The notes under the pieces were generated by a model. That model did no database searches, was not told the origin of the DNA, and was given only the letters and a program-made list of their open reading frames with translations. From Streptomyces lanatus (lineage in GTDB: Bacteria; Actinomycetota; Actinomycetes; Streptomycetales; Streptomycetaceae): DNA of 64,000 nt. A program made the position numbers and the translations under genes. Each line of letters opens with the position of its first letter. Positions within the stretch are counted from its first letter, which is position 1. Where the stretch lies: contig NZ_BNBM01000009.1 of NCBI RefSeq assembly GCF_014655715.1, positions 291,715 to 355,714 on the forward strand, written 5' to 3'. This document shows, one piece after another, positions 16,942 to 26,170 of this stretch.

Positions 16942-18480
16942 ATGCTGCTGACCCGGCTGGCCCACGTATCCCAAGAGATCGCCGCGACCTCGGCCCGATC
17001 CCGGAAGATCACCCTTCTCGCGGAACTCTTCCGGGACGCCGAGGCGGACGACGTACCGATAGTGATCCCGTACCTCGCGGGCCGCCTCCCCCAGGGCCGG
17101 CTCGGCATCGGCTGGAAGGTCCTGAGCCACCAGGTCGAACCGGCCGCCGAGCCGACCCTGACCGTCCGCGAGGTCGACGCCCGCCTCACCGCACTCGGCA
17201 AGCTCTCCGGCCCCGGATCGCAAGCCGAACGCACCCGCCTGGTGGGCGAGTTGATGAGCGCGGCCACAGAACACGAACAACGCTTCCTCTTCGGCCTGAT
17301 CACCGGCGAGGTCCGCCAGGGCGCCCTGGACGCCGTGGCGATGGAGGGCCTCGCCCAGGCGACCGAGGCGCCACCCGCAGATGTACGGCGGGCCGTGATG
17401 CTCGCAGGCTCACTCCAGCAGGTCGCCCAGGCGCTGCTCACGGACGGCCCGCAATCACTCGCCCGCTTCCGGCTCACGGTGGGCCGCCCCGTCCTGCCGA
17501 TGCTCGCGCACACCGCGTCCTCCGTCTCCGAGGCGGTCGACAAGCTCGGCGCGTGCGCTGTCGAGGAGAAGCTGGACGGCATCCGCGTCCAGGTCCACCG
17601 CGACGGCGACTCGGTACGGCTCTACACCCGCACCCTGGACGACATCACCGACCGTCTGCCCGAAGTGACGGCCGCCGCCCTGGAGCTGAGAGGCGATCGC
17701 TTCATCCTGGACGGCGAGGTCATCTCCTTCGACAGCGAGGGCCGCCCCCGCTCCTTCCAGGAGACCGCGGGCCGCGTCGGCTCCCGCACGGACGTGGCGA
17801 AGGCGGCCAAGGAGATCCCTGTCTCCCCCGTCTTCTTCGACGTCCTGTCCGTCGACGGCCGCGACCTGCTCGACCTGCCGTTCAGCGAGCGGCACGCGGA
17901 GCTGGCCCGTCTGGTGCCCGAGCCGATGCGGGTGCGTCGCGCGCTGGTGTCCGGCTCCGAGGACCTCCCTCGGGCCGAGGGCTTCCTCACCGAGACCCTG
18001 GGGCGCGGCCACGAGGGCGTCGTCGTCAAGGCCCTCGACGCCCCCTACAGCGCGGGGCGGCGCGGCGCCTCCTGGCTGAAGGTCAAGCCCGTCCACACCC
18101 TCGACCTGGTGGTGCTGGCCGCCGAGTGGGGCCACGGCCGCAGAACCGGCAAGCTGTCCAACCTGCACCTGGGCGCCCGCACGGCGGACGGCGGTTTCGC
18201 GATGCTCGGCAAGACCTTCAAGGGCATGACGGACGCGATGCTGACCTGGCAGACCGAGCGGCTCCAGCAGCTCGCCGTGCGCAGCGACGACTGGGTGGTC
18301 ACCGTGCGCCCGGAACTGGTCGTCGAGATCGCCTACGACGGCCTCCAGCGCTCCACCCGCTACCCGGCCGGCGTAACCCTCCGCTTCGCCCGCGTGGTCC
18401 GCTACCGCGAGGACAAGCGGCCGGAGGAGGCCGACACGGTGGAGACCCTGCTGGCCGCGCATCCGGAGGTACGGCCGTGA
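16942..18480 (+). CDS. ligB: ATP-dependent DNA ligase (LigB type)
   Basis: 512 residues from ATG 16942. The N-terminal DNA-binding domain (about 1-200) begins MLLTRLAHVSQEIAATSARS. The adenylation domain has motif I EEKLDGIR (nucleophilic Lys), motif III-like FFDVLSVDG, motif IV HEGVVVKA and motif V WLKVKPVH, followed by an OB fold (about 400-512). It strongly resembles mycobacterial LigB from start to end. It is an accessory ligase beside the essential NAD-dependent LigA. It lies 43 bp after the oxidoreductase and overlaps the Nudix gene by 4 nt. Confidence 0.93.
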   Translation: MLLTRLAHVSQEIAATSARSRKITLLAELFRDAEADDVPIVIPYLAGRLPQGRLGIGWKVLSHQVEPAAEPTLTVREVDARLTALGKLSGPGSQAERTRLVGELMSAATEHEQRFLFGLITGEVRQGALDAVAMEGLAQATEAPPADVRRAVMLAGSLQQVAQALLTDGPQSLARFRLTVGRPVLPMLAHTASSVSEAVDKLGACAVEEKLDGIRVQVHRDGDSVRLYTRTLDDITDRLPEVTAAALELRGDRFILDGEVISFDSEGRPRSFQETAGRVGSRTDVAKAAKEIPVSPVFFDVLSVDGRDLLDLPFSERHAELARLVPEPMRVRRALVSGSEDLPRAEGFLTETLGRGHEGVVVKALDAPYSAGRRGASWLKVKPVHTLDLVVLAAEWGHGRRTGKLSNLHLGARTADGGFAMLGKTFKGMTDAMLTWQTERLQQLAVRSDDWVVTVRPELVVEIAYDGLQRSTRYPAGVTLRFARVVRYREDKRPEEADTVETLLAAHPEVRP

Positions 18481-18935
18481 AGCACAGCGCCGGTCTGCTG
18501 CTCTTCCACCACACCGCGGACGGCTTGGAGGTGTTGCTCGGCCATATGGGCGGCCCGTTCTTCGCCAAGCGGGACGCCGGGGCGTGGACGGTCCCGAAGG
18601 GTGAGTACGAACCGGAGGAGCCCGCCTGGGAGGCGGCCCGCCGCGAGTTCCGGGAGGAGCTGGGGCTGACGCCGCCGGACGGGGAGGCCGTACCGCTCGG
18701 CGAGGTCAAGCAGTCGGGCGGCAAGATCGTCACGGTGTGGGCGATCGAGGCCGACCTCGACCCCGCGACGGCCGTCCCCGGCACGTTCACCATGGAGTGG
18801 CCGCCGCGCTCCGGCCGTATGCAGGAGTTCCCGGAGCTGGACCGGGTGGAGTGGGTGCGCCTCGACCGGGCGCGCGAGGTGATCGTCAAGGCCCAGGCCG
18901 TGTTTCTCGACCGGCTGGCGGAGCACTCGGCCTGA
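18477..18935 (+). CDS. Nudix hydrolase
   Basis: 152 residues from a GTG start that overlaps the ligase stop (GTGA), so the two are translationally coupled. The Nudix box is intact: G at GEYEPEE, then AARREFREELGL with the metal-binding REFREE glutamates. The N-terminus KHSAGLLLFHHTADGLEVLLGH resembles diadenosine-polyphosphate or NTP hydrolases. Coupling to an ATP-dependent ligase suggests clean-up of adenylated by-products or nucleotide sanitation, which is inference. Confidence 0.9.
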   Translation: MKHSAGLLLFHHTADGLEVLLGHMGGPFFAKRDAGAWTVPKGEYEPEEPAWEAARREFREELGLTPPDGEAVPLGEVKQSGGKIVTVWAIEADLDPATAVPGTFTMEWPPRSGRMQEFPELDRVEWVRLDRAREVIVKAQAVFLDRLAEHSA

Positions 18936-19011
18936 GCAGACGTACACGCGTTGCGGTACCCACCGCCGCGCGGGAGTCTCGAAGCATCAGCCCGCTTCCA
19001 GGAGGTCGGTC

Positions 19012-20406
19012 ATGCCCATCGCGACGGTCAACCCGGCGAACGGCGAGACGCTCAAGACGTACGAGGCCATGGGCGAGGAGGAGATCGAGCGCAGGCTCCA
19101 GCTCGCCGAGGCCACGTTCCGCACGTACCGCACGACGAGCTTCGCCGACCGCGCACGCCTCCTGATCCGGGCCGCGGACCTCCTGGACGCCGACGCCGAG
19201 GACGTCGCCCGGGTGATGACCACCGAGATGGGCAAGCCCATCAAGCAGGCCCGCGCGGAGGCCGCCAAGTGCGCGAAGGCGATGCGCTGGTACGCCGAAC
19301 GGGCCGAGGGACTGCTCGCCGACGAGGAGCCGGCCGACTCCGACGTGAAGGACTCGGGCGCCTCGCGCGTCCGGGTGCGCTATCGCCCGCTCGGCCCGGT
19401 CCTCGCCGTCATGCCGTGGAACTTCCCCCTCTGGCAGGTGATCCGCTTCGCCGCCCCGGCTCTGATGGCGGGCAACGTCGGCCTCCTCAAGCACGCCTCG
19501 AACGTCCCCCAGACCGCCCTCTATCTGGAGGACCTGTTCCACCGCGCGGGCTACCCCGAGGGCTGCTTCCAGACCCTGCTCATCGGCGCCGGGCAGGTCG
19601 ACGACATCCTGCGCGACGAGCGCGTCAAGGCGGCCACCCTCACCGGCAGCGAGCCCGCGGGCCGGGCGGTCGCCGCCACCTGCGGAGAAATGATCAAGAA
19701 GACGGTGCTGGAGCTGGGCGGCAGCGATCCCTACGTCGTCATGCCGTCCGCCGATCTCGACCGCGCCGCCCAGATCGCCGTGACCGCACGCGTCCAGAAC
19801 AACGGGCAGTCCTGCATCGCCGCCAAGCGGTTCATCGTGCACACGGACGTCTACGACGCCTTCGCCCAGCGCTTCGTCGACCGTATGAAGGCCCTGGTGG
19901 TCGGCGACCCGATGCGGGACGAGACGGAGGTCGGCCCGCTCTCCAGCGAACAGGGCCGCACGGACCTCGAAGAACTCGTCGACGACGCCAAACGCAGCGG
20001 GGCGACGGTGCTGTGCGGCGGCCACGAGCTCCGCCGCCCCGAACTGCCCGGCTGGTACTACCCGCCCACGGTGCTCGCCGACATCACCCGCGAGATGCGC
20101 ATCCACCGCGAGGAGGCGTTCGGGCCGGTCGCCACGCTGTACCGGGCGGCAGATCTGGACGAGGCGGTACTGATCGCCAACGACTCCCCCTTCGGACTGA
20201 GTTCGAACGTGTGGACGCGCGACGAGGCCGAGGTGGACCGGTTCGTACGGGACCTGGAGGCCGGGAGTGTGTACGTCAACGGGATGACGGCTTCGCATCC
20301 GGCGTTCCCGTTCGGCGGAGTGAAGCGGTCCGGATACGGCCGTGAGCTGTCGGGGCACGGAATCCGCGAGTTCTGCAACATCACTACGGTTTGGCAGGGT
20401 GCGTGA
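19012..20406 (+). CDS. NAD(P)-dependent aldehyde dehydrogenase, succinate-semialdehyde dehydrogenase type
   Basis: 464 residues with AGGAGG upstream of the ATG. ALDH superfamily motifs are present: MPWNFPLWQV (cofactor/oxyanion Asn), TLTGSEPAGRAV, catalytic Glu in LELGGSD, and nucleophilic Cys in NNGQSCIAAKR. The sequence NVGLLKHASNVPQ is characteristic of the actinobacterial GabD-like subgroup, which oxidises succinic semialdehyde to succinate. No GABA transaminase adjoins, so the exact aldehyde is uncertain. Confidence 0.9.
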   Translation: MPIATVNPANGETLKTYEAMGEEEIERRLQLAEATFRTYRTTSFADRARLLIRAADLLDADAEDVARVMTTEMGKPIKQARAEAAKCAKAMRWYAERAEGLLADEEPADSDVKDSGASRVRVRYRPLGPVLAVMPWNFPLWQVIRFAAPALMAGNVGLLKHASNVPQTALYLEDLFHRAGYPEGCFQTLLIGAGQVDDILRDERVKAATLTGSEPAGRAVAATCGEMIKKTVLELGGSDPYVVMPSADLDRAAQIAVTARVQNNGQSCIAAKRFIVHTDVYDAFAQRFVDRMKALVVGDPMRDETEVGPLSSEQGRTDLEELVDDAKRSGATVLCGGHELRRPELPGWYYPPTVLADITREMRIHREEAFGPVATLYRAADLDEAVLIANDSPFGLSSNVWTRDEAEVDRFVRDLEAGSVYVNGMTASHPAFPFGGVKRSGYGRELSGHGIREFCNITTVWQGA

Positions 20407-20431
20407 GCGCCGCGCGGTTACGATCCCGAGT

Positions 20432-20668
20432 GTGAACCGCGAAGTTACTCTGCCGCTGATCGTCGATGACCGCGGGACCTTGCAGGTGGCTGCCGCCGAT
20501 GTGAGCAAGCTGCTGCGTACCGTGGGTGGTCGGTGGCTGCACCTTGTCGAGGCCGGGGAGGACGGGCTCGATGAGGACACGGTGGCCGCGTTGACCATCG
20601 AGCTGGCGAAGCTCGCGGATCGTATCGATGTGGCGTGTATCGCGCACAGCAGTGGAACTGCGCCGTAA
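20432..20668 (+). CDS. DUF6213-like small conserved protein, 78 aa
   Basis: Begins at GTG 20432 (MNREVTLPLIVDDRGTLQV) and is a short acidic protein with a Streptomyces-conserved look (VSKLLRTVGGRWLHLVEAGEDGLDED). It has no cysteines other than one near the end, no signal peptide and no membrane segment. Function unknown. It follows the aldehyde dehydrogenase by 25 bp and ends 5 bp from the convergent TenA-like gene. Confidence 0.75.
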   Translation: MNREVTLPLIVDDRGTLQVAAADVSKLLRTVGGRWLHLVEAGEDGLDEDTVAALTIELAKLADRIDVACIAHSSGTAP

Positions 20669-20673
20669 AGGTC

Positions 20674-21273
20674 CTAGGGGGTCCGTTCGGCCAGCGTTGC
20701 CCAGAACTGGTCCTCGTAGGCCTGGAGCATGCGGCCGTACCCATGTGCTCGGGACCGGTCCGGTTCGCTCTCGTCCAGGGCCGCCTGCGCCCGCCGGTCC
20801 AGCTCCGGGGACGGTTCCGCGAAGAAGTCGAAGAACGCGCAGGCCTCGTCCGTGAAGCCGTAGTGACGGCGCAGGGCCTCGGCGATCGTCGCGCAATAGC
20901 CGCCCCAGGTGGAGAAGTTGGCCGTGAGGGCGAGTACCGCTTCGGCGGGTGACGCGTTCAGCGCCAGCCAGGCCACGTAGGCGGGGTAGGCCTGACAGCC
21001 CGGCAGAGGTTCGTATGCGGCCGCCTGCACACGCGTCACTCCGCACGCGTCCGCGAACGCGCCCAGCCGCTCCGCCGCCAGTACCTCTCCCTCGGCCAAC
21101 AGGGTGAAGAAGGCGGCGGACGCGGGGGCCGCGGACGTGGCCCGTTGGGCCAGATTGAGGAAGGACCGACGGTCGGCCGGAATCACCCGGCTCTGTTCGA
21201 GCGCGAGCGCGGCAAGCGTGTCGAGACCGGCCTCTCCGGCAGCGATCAACGGCACGAGCGGGTTGTCCGTCAT
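20674..21273 (-). CDS. TenA/THI-4-like protein
   Basis: 199 residues from ATG 21273, 6 nt after GGAGG; the upstream ATG 21279 abuts the ribosome-binding site and is unlikely. It is an all-helical heme-oxygenase-like fold: LIAAGEAGLDTLAALALEQ, AAYEPLPGCQAYPAYVAWLAL, FSTWGGYCATIAEALRRHYGF. TenA enzymes are aminopyrimidine aminohydrolases of thiamine salvage, but many Streptomyces members are annotated loosely as transcriptional regulators. No thiamine genes adjoin, so the substrate is uncertain. Confidence 0.78.
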   Translation of the reverse strand: MTDNPLVPLIAAGEAGLDTLAALALEQSRVIPADRRSFLNLAQRATSAAPASAAFFTLLAEGEVLAAERLGAFADACGVTRVQAAAYEPLPGCQAYPAYVAWLALNASPAEAVLALTANFSTWGGYCATIAEALRRHYGFTDEACAFFDFFAEPSPELDRRAQAALDESEPDRSRAHGYGRMLQAYEDQFWATLAERTP

Positions 21274-21300
21274 CGGCATCCTCCATCGACCGCCATGGCG

Positions 21301-22530
21301 CTACCGGATCGACATACCCGACAACGTACGGGCAATCACCAGCCGCTGGATCTCGCTCGTCCCCTCGAAGATCGTGTAGATCGCGCTGTCCCGGTGCATC
21401 CGCTCCACCGGGTACTCCCGCGTGTAGCCGTTCCCGCCCAGGATCTGTATGGCCTGGGCGGTGACCTTCTTGGCGGTCTCGCTCGCGAACAGCTTCGACA
21501 TCGAGCCCTCGGCCGCGATGAACGGCTTGCCGTTCACCGCCATCCACGACGCCCGCCACACCAGCAGCCGCGCCGCGTCGATCTGGGTCCGCATCTCGGC
21601 CAGCTGGAAGGCCACGCCCTGGTTGTCGATGATCGGCCGCCCGAACTGCTCACGCGTCATCGCGTAGTCGAGGGCGACCTCGTACGCGGCACGGGCGGTG
21701 CCGACGGCCATCGCGCCGACGGCCGGACGCGAAGCCTCGAACGTCGCCATCGCCGCGTTCTTCACCCGCTCGCCGCCGCCGGCCTTGGCCCGCTCGCGGG
21801 CCCGCGCCAGCCGCTCGTCCAGCTTCTCCTCGCCGCCCAGCAGACAGGAGCCCGGCACACGCACGTTGTCCAGGATGACCTCGGCGGTGTGCGAGGCGCG
21901 GATGCCGTGCTTCTTGAACTTCTGGCCCTGGGACAGACCCGGTGTGTTCGGCGGGACGATGAAGGACGCGTGGCCCTTGGAGCCGAGCTCGGCGTCGACG
22001 ACCGCGACGACCACGTGGACGTTGGCGATACCGCCGTTGGTCGCCCAGGTCTTCGTGCCGTTGAGCACCCACTCGTCCTTGGCCTCGTCGTAGACGGCAC
22101 GCGTGCGCATGGAGGCCACGTCGGAGCCGGCGTCGGGCTCGGAGGAGCAGAACGCGGCGAGCTTGACGTCATTGGCGTCGCCGTACATCTGGGGCACCCA
22201 GGTGCCGATCTGCTCCTCGGTGCCGTTGGCGAGGACGCCCACGGCGGCGAGACCGGTGCCGACGATCGACAGGGCGATGCCCGCGTCGCCCCAGAACAGC
22301 TCCTCCATGGCCATCGGGATGCCGAGGCCGGTCTGGTCGAAGTACTGCTGGGCGTAGAAGTCGAGTGAGTAGATGCCGACCTTCGCGGCCTCCTGGATGA
22401 CCGGCCAGGGAGTCTCCTCACGCTCGTCCCATTCGGCGGCCGCGGGGCGGATCACATCGGCGGCGAAGCCGTGCAGCCAGTCCCGGACCTCCTTCTGTTC
22501 GTCGTTGAGCTCCATGGTGAACTCGGCCAT
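21301..22530 (-). CDS. acyl-CoA dehydrogenase
   Basis: 409 residues, complete ACAD. It has AAFCSSEPDAGSDVAS (FAD/substrate), the beta-domain LNGTKTWATNGG, the C-terminal LGGNGYTREYPVERMHRD and IYTIFEGTSEIQRLVIAR with the catalytic-type glutamate. GGAGGGG precedes the ATG. It is divergent from a TetR regulator with palindromic operators in between, the standard fatty-acid catabolism arrangement. It ends about 30 bp upstream of the tenA-like gene on the same strand and is probably co-transcribed with it. Confidence 0.93.
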   Translation of the reverse strand: MAEFTMELNDEQKEVRDWLHGFAADVIRPAAAEWDEREETPWPVIQEAAKVGIYSLDFYAQQYFDQTGLGIPMAMEELFWGDAGIALSIVGTGLAAVGVLANGTEEQIGTWVPQMYGDANDVKLAAFCSSEPDAGSDVASMRTRAVYDEAKDEWVLNGTKTWATNGGIANVHVVVAVVDAELGSKGHASFIVPPNTPGLSQGQKFKKHGIRASHTAEVILDNVRVPGSCLLGGEEKLDERLARARERAKAGGGERVKNAAMATFEASRPAVGAMAVGTARAAYEVALDYAMTREQFGRPIIDNQGVAFQLAEMRTQIDAARLLVWRASWMAVNGKPFIAAEGSMSKLFASETAKKVTAQAIQILGGNGYTREYPVERMHRDSAIYTIFEGTSEIQRLVIARTLSGMSIR

Positions 22531-22557
22531 GTCCCCTCCAGCGGCGGTACGTGCGTG

Positions 22558-22598
22558 TTACTAGCGGTAACCCTAGTTTGTTACCGGCCGGTAGGTAA
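22558..22598. promoter_or_regulatory. TetR operators between acyl-CoA dehydrogenase and tetR
   Basis: There are two dyads in the 170-bp divergent region: TTAC-TAGCG-GTAA (22558-22570) and TTACC-N8-GGTAA (22581-22598), the latter containing the perfect palindrome TACCGGCCGGTA (22582-22593). Their position just upstream of the dehydrogenase start suits repression of both genes. Confidence 0.6.
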
Positions 22599-22700
22599 AG
22601 TCAACTCCCGATGCCCCATCGACAGCCCATTCGATGGATGGAGCATGTTGAGTGTTAGTTTGCGCAGGCGTCATCGATTGAGCACGGGTGGGGAGAACGA

Positions 22701-23345
22701 ATGGACACCACGCAGCGGACCGATCAGCAACGATCCGCCGACCGCCGTCGGCGTGAGCTGCTGGAGGCCGCCGACCGGGTGGTGCTGCGCGACGGCCCAC
22801 AGGCCTCGATGAACGCCATCGCCGCGGAGGCGGGTATCACGAAGCCGATTCTGTACCGGCACTTCGGCGACAAGAGCGGACTCTACGCGGCGTTGGCCAA
22901 GCGGCACACGGATGCGCTGCTGGCCTCGCTGCGGGCCGCGCTGGACGCTCCCGCGGACCGGCGTGAGCGGGTCGAGTCCACGTTGGACACCTACCTCGCG
23001 GCGATCGAGGCCCGGCCCCAGGTGTACCGGTTCCTGATGCATCCGACCGAGGGCAGTCAGTCGGCAGACCAGGGATTCGACGTCGGCAAGCACTCGATGC
23101 CGTTGCTCCGCACGATGGGCGAGGAACTGGCCACGGTGATCGAGGAGCGGCTGGATCTCGGGCCGGGGAGTCAGCAGCTGGCCCGGGTGTGGGGGCACGG
23201 GATCGTCGGGATGATGCATGCGGCGGGTGACTGGTGGCTGGGGGAACGGCCGTGTTCGCGGGCCGAGTTGGTGCGTAGCCTGGCCGACCTGTTGTGGGGT
23301 CGGCTTGCTGCGGCGGGGGACAAGATGGGCGGTCCGGGGTTCTGA
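22701..23345 (+). CDS. TetR-family transcriptional regulator
   Basis: 214 residues, with GGGGAG before the ATG. The N-terminal helix-turn-helix (about 20-65) reads MNAIAAEAGITKPILYRHFGDKSGLYAAL. The C-terminal ligand domain has conserved RPQVYRFLMHPTEGSQ. Divergent orientation to the acyl-CoA dehydrogenase and the dyads between them indicate autoregulation and control of that gene, probably released by an acyl-CoA. Confidence 0.92.
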   Translation: MDTTQRTDQQRSADRRRRELLEAADRVVLRDGPQASMNAIAAEAGITKPILYRHFGDKSGLYAALAKRHTDALLASLRAALDAPADRRERVESTLDTYLAAIEARPQVYRFLMHPTEGSQSADQGFDVGKHSMPLLRTMGEELATVIEERLDLGPGSQQLARVWGHGIVGMMHAAGDWWLGERPCSRAELVRSLADLLWGRLAAAGDKMGGPGF

Positions 23346-23361
23346 CGCGCCCCTGAAGACA

Positions 23362-23901
23362 TCACCGGTGCCAGGAGGCTCGGGCCGCTTGGCGCATCAG
23401 GCGTCTGTGGCGCCAGCCCGTTACGCGGTCGGCGTACACCTTTCCCTCCAAGTGGTCACACTCGTGCTGGAGACAGCGTGCGAAGAACCCCGTGCCATGA
23501 ACCCTCACCGGCTCCCCCGTCACCGTGAACCCCTCGACCACCGCATGGTCGTACCGCTCCGTCCCCGCCTCCAGACCCGGCAGCGACAGACAACCCTCCG
23601 GGCCCCGCATCACCAACCCATCCGCCTCCACCAGCCGTGGGTTCACCACATGCCCGAGGTGTCGTACGTCCTCGTCATCCGGACAGTCGTATACGAAGAC
23701 CCGCAGCGACTCCCCCACCTGGTTCGCGGCGAGGCCCACGCCCTGCGCGGCGTACATCGTCGCGAACAAGTCGTCCACCAGCGTCGACAGTTGCGGGCCG
23801 AAGTCGGTGACCTCCTCGCAGGGGGTGTGCAGGACGGGGCTTCCGAGCAGGGTCAAGGGCCGAACACGTCCACGAGTGCCCGGAATGGAGCCGTTGCGCA
23901 T
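23362..23901 (-). CDS. def: peptide deformylase
   Basis: 179 residues. All three metal-enzyme motifs are present: I GVGLAANQVG, II EGCLSLPG, III QHECDHLEG (Fe2+/Zn2+ ligands Cys, His, His and catalytic Glu). It removes the formyl group from nascent N-termini. Streptomycetes usually carry several def paralogues; this one is not linked to fmt or other translation genes and has a C-terminal basic tail (WRHRRLMRQAARASWHR). It is convergent with tetR. Confidence 0.93.
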   Translation of the reverse strand: MRNGSIPGTRGRVRPLTLLGSPVLHTPCEEVTDFGPQLSTLVDDLFATMYAAQGVGLAANQVGESLRVFVYDCPDDEDVRHLGHVVNPRLVEADGLVMRGPEGCLSLPGLEAGTERYDHAVVEGFTVTGEPVRVHGTGFFARCLQHECDHLEGKVYADRVTGWRHRRLMRQAARASWHR

Positions 23902-24013
23902 GGCCGCAAGGGTACGGCGATTCGGGAGTGCGAATGGATCTCGATAGGCTGACCACCACCACGTTGCCGTAGGGCTTCAGGCGCGGCGCGTACGCAAGGA
24001 GGATCGAGAACTG

Positions 24014-25252
24014 ATGGCAGGCAACTCGGACCCGCTGACGCCGCGGGCCAAGATCGCCGTGACCGCGGGCAAGGCGGTCGCGGCGGCATCGCGCGCCGCG
24101 GGGCGCGGCAGCGGTTCGGTGATCGGTGGCCGGGTGGCGCTCAAACTCGACCCCGACCTCCTCGCCCGGCTCGCCCAGAACCTGGACGTGGTCCTGGTCT
24201 CGGCGACCAACGGCAAGACCACGACGACCCGGCTCATCGCGGAGGCGCTGCGGGCCGCCGGGCCCGTCGTGTCCAACGCGCTCGGCGCCAACATGCCCGC
24301 GGGCATCACCTCGGCGCTGGCGGGCAGCTCGGAGGCGCGCTACGGCGTCATCGAGGTCGATGAGAAGTACCTCGCGGGCGTCGCCCGGGACACCGACCCG
24401 AAGTGCATCGCGCTGCTCAACCTCTCCCGCGACCAGCTGGACCGCGCCGCCGAGACCCGGATGCTCGCCGAGAACTGGCGCGAGGGGCTCGCGGGTTCGA
24501 AGGCGGTGATCGTCGCCAACGCCGACGACCCGCTGGTCGTATGGGCGGCCTCCTCGTCCCCGAATGTGATCTGGGTCGCCGCCGGGCAGATGTGGAAGGA
24601 CGACGCCTGGTCCTGCCCGTCGTGCGGTGGCGTGATGCAGCGACCGGGCGATGACTGGTTCTGTGGGGAGTGCGGGTTCCGGCGGCCCACGCCGAGCTGG
24701 GCGCTGTCCGGTGATCATGTGCTCGACCCGCACGGGTCCGCCTGGCCGATTCATCTGCAGCTGCCCGGGCGTGCCAACAAGGCCAACGCCGCGTCGTCGG
24801 CCGCCGTGGCCGCCGTGTTCGGGGTGCCGCCGCAGGTCGCCCTTGAGCGGATGTACCAGGTGCAGGCCGTCGCCGGTCGCTATGACGTCGTGCAGTTCCA
24901 GGAGCGGGATCTGCGGCTGCTGCTCGCCAAGAACCCGGCCGGCTGGCTGGAGACGTTCTCGCTCATCGACCCGCCGCCGACCCCGGTGATCCTGTCGGTG
25001 AACGCGCGTGGCGCCGACGGCACCGACACCTCCTGGCTGTGGGACGTCGACTACACCCGACTGTCCGGCCACCCGATCTGTGTGATCGGCGACCGCAAGC
25101 TCGACCTCGCGGTGCGGCTGGAGGTCGCGAACCAGCAGTTCCAGGTGTGCGACAACCTCGACCAGGCGGTGCAGATGAGTCCGCACGGCCGGATCGAGGT
25201 CATCGCCAACTACACCGCGTTCCAGGACCTGCGCCGCCGCGTCGGCAACTGA
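24014..25252 (+). CDS. murT: lipid II isoglutaminyl synthase, MurT subunit (Mur ligase)
   Basis: 412 residues, GGAGG upstream of the ATG. The Mur-ligase central ATPase P-loop is VLVSATNGKTTTTRLIAE. A four-cysteine zinc ribbon, CPSCG (near 202) with CGECG (near 217), is characteristic of MurT, and the C-terminal DUF1727 domain carries the catalytic Asp region (SWLWDVDY). With GatD it amidates the alpha-carboxyl of D-Glu in the peptidoglycan stem peptide. It is followed by gatD after 23 bp. Confidence 0.95.
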   Translation: MAGNSDPLTPRAKIAVTAGKAVAAASRAAGRGSGSVIGGRVALKLDPDLLARLAQNLDVVLVSATNGKTTTTRLIAEALRAAGPVVSNALGANMPAGITSALAGSSEARYGVIEVDEKYLAGVARDTDPKCIALLNLSRDQLDRAAETRMLAENWREGLAGSKAVIVANADDPLVVWAASSSPNVIWVAAGQMWKDDAWSCPSCGGVMQRPGDDWFCGECGFRRPTPSWALSGDHVLDPHGSAWPIHLQLPGRANKANAASSAAVAAVFGVPPQVALERMYQVQAVAGRYDVVQFQERDLRLLLAKNPAGWLETFSLIDPPPTPVILSVNARGADGTDTSWLWDVDYTRLSGHPICVIGDRKLDLAVRLEVANQQFQVCDNLDQAVQMSPHGRIEVIANYTAFQDLRRRVGN

Positions 25253-25275
25253 GCTCGAGACTTCAGGGGACTTAA

Positions 25276-26004
25276 GTGAGCGACAACCAACTGCGGGTCG
25301 TCTGGGTCTACCCGGACCTGCTCAGCACCTACGGCGACCAGGGCAACGTCCTCGTCGTGGAGCGCCGGGCCCGGCAGCGCGGGCTCGACGTGGCCCGGCT
25401 CGACGTGCGCAGCGACCAGCCGATCCCGACGTCCGGCGACATCTATCTGATCGGCGGGGGCGAGGACCGCCCGCAGCGGCTCGCCGCCGAGCGGTTGCGC
25501 CGGGACGGCGGTCTGCAGCGGGCCGTGGAGAACGGCGCGATCGTGTTCTCCGTGTGCGCCGGCTATCAGATCCTCGGGCACGAGTTCATCAACGACCTCG
25601 GTCAGCGCGAGCCCGGCCTCGGGCTGATCGACGTCGTGTCCGTGCGCGGCGAGGGCGAGCGGTGCGTCGGTGACGTGCTCGGCGACATCGACCCGCGGCT
25701 CGGCCTGCCGCCGCTGACCGGCTTCGAGAACCACCAGGGCGTCACGCACCTCGGCCCGACCGCCCGCCCGCTCGCCCAGGTCCGCATCGGCAACGGCAAC
25801 GGCACGGGTGACGGCACGGAGGGCGCGTACAACGACACCGTCTTCGGTACGTACATGCACGGCCCGGTGCTGGCGCGGAACCCGCTGATCGCCGACCTGC
25901 TGCTGAAGCTGGCGCTCGATGTGAACGCGCTGCCCCCGACCGACGACCGCTGGTACGAGGCGCTGCGCAATGAGCGCATCGCGGCCGCGCAGCAGCCCGC
26001 GTGA
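25276..26004 (+). CDS. gatD: lipid II isoglutaminyl synthase, GatD glutaminase subunit
   Basis: 242 residues from a GTG start. It is a class-I-like (CobB/CobQ-type) glutamine amidotransferase with nucleophile Cys94 in FSVCAGYQILG, in agreement with the known GatD position, and a conserved His in GTYMHGPVLARNPLIAD. It supplies ammonia to MurT. The two genes form a tight operon, as in Staphylococcus and other Gram-positives. Confidence 0.95.
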   Translation: MSDNQLRVVWVYPDLLSTYGDQGNVLVVERRARQRGLDVARLDVRSDQPIPTSGDIYLIGGGEDRPQRLAAERLRRDGGLQRAVENGAIVFSVCAGYQILGHEFINDLGQREPGLGLIDVVSVRGEGERCVGDVLGDIDPRLGLPPLTGFENHQGVTHLGPTARPLAQVRIGNGNGTGDGTEGAYNDTVFGTYMHGPVLARNPLIADLLLKLALDVNALPPTDDRWYEALRNERIAAAQQPA

Positions 26005-26170
26005 CCTTGGCTCGGCAGCCCGTCTGACGCCCTGTCCGCACAGGTGAGCGGGGTCGTCCAGCAGGCGGACGCACGGTTCGGCCCCGCCCCCTGATGCCGC
26101 TAGGGTGGCGGGGATTCGAGCCGGACAGCGTGGTCCGGTCCCGGCCCACGTGAAGAAGGTTTTTCGGGCT

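Noticed and set aside
26105..26125. tRNA-like T-arm GATTCGAGCC upstream of pfkA
   Set aside because: No acceptor stem or anticodon arm can be built around it.
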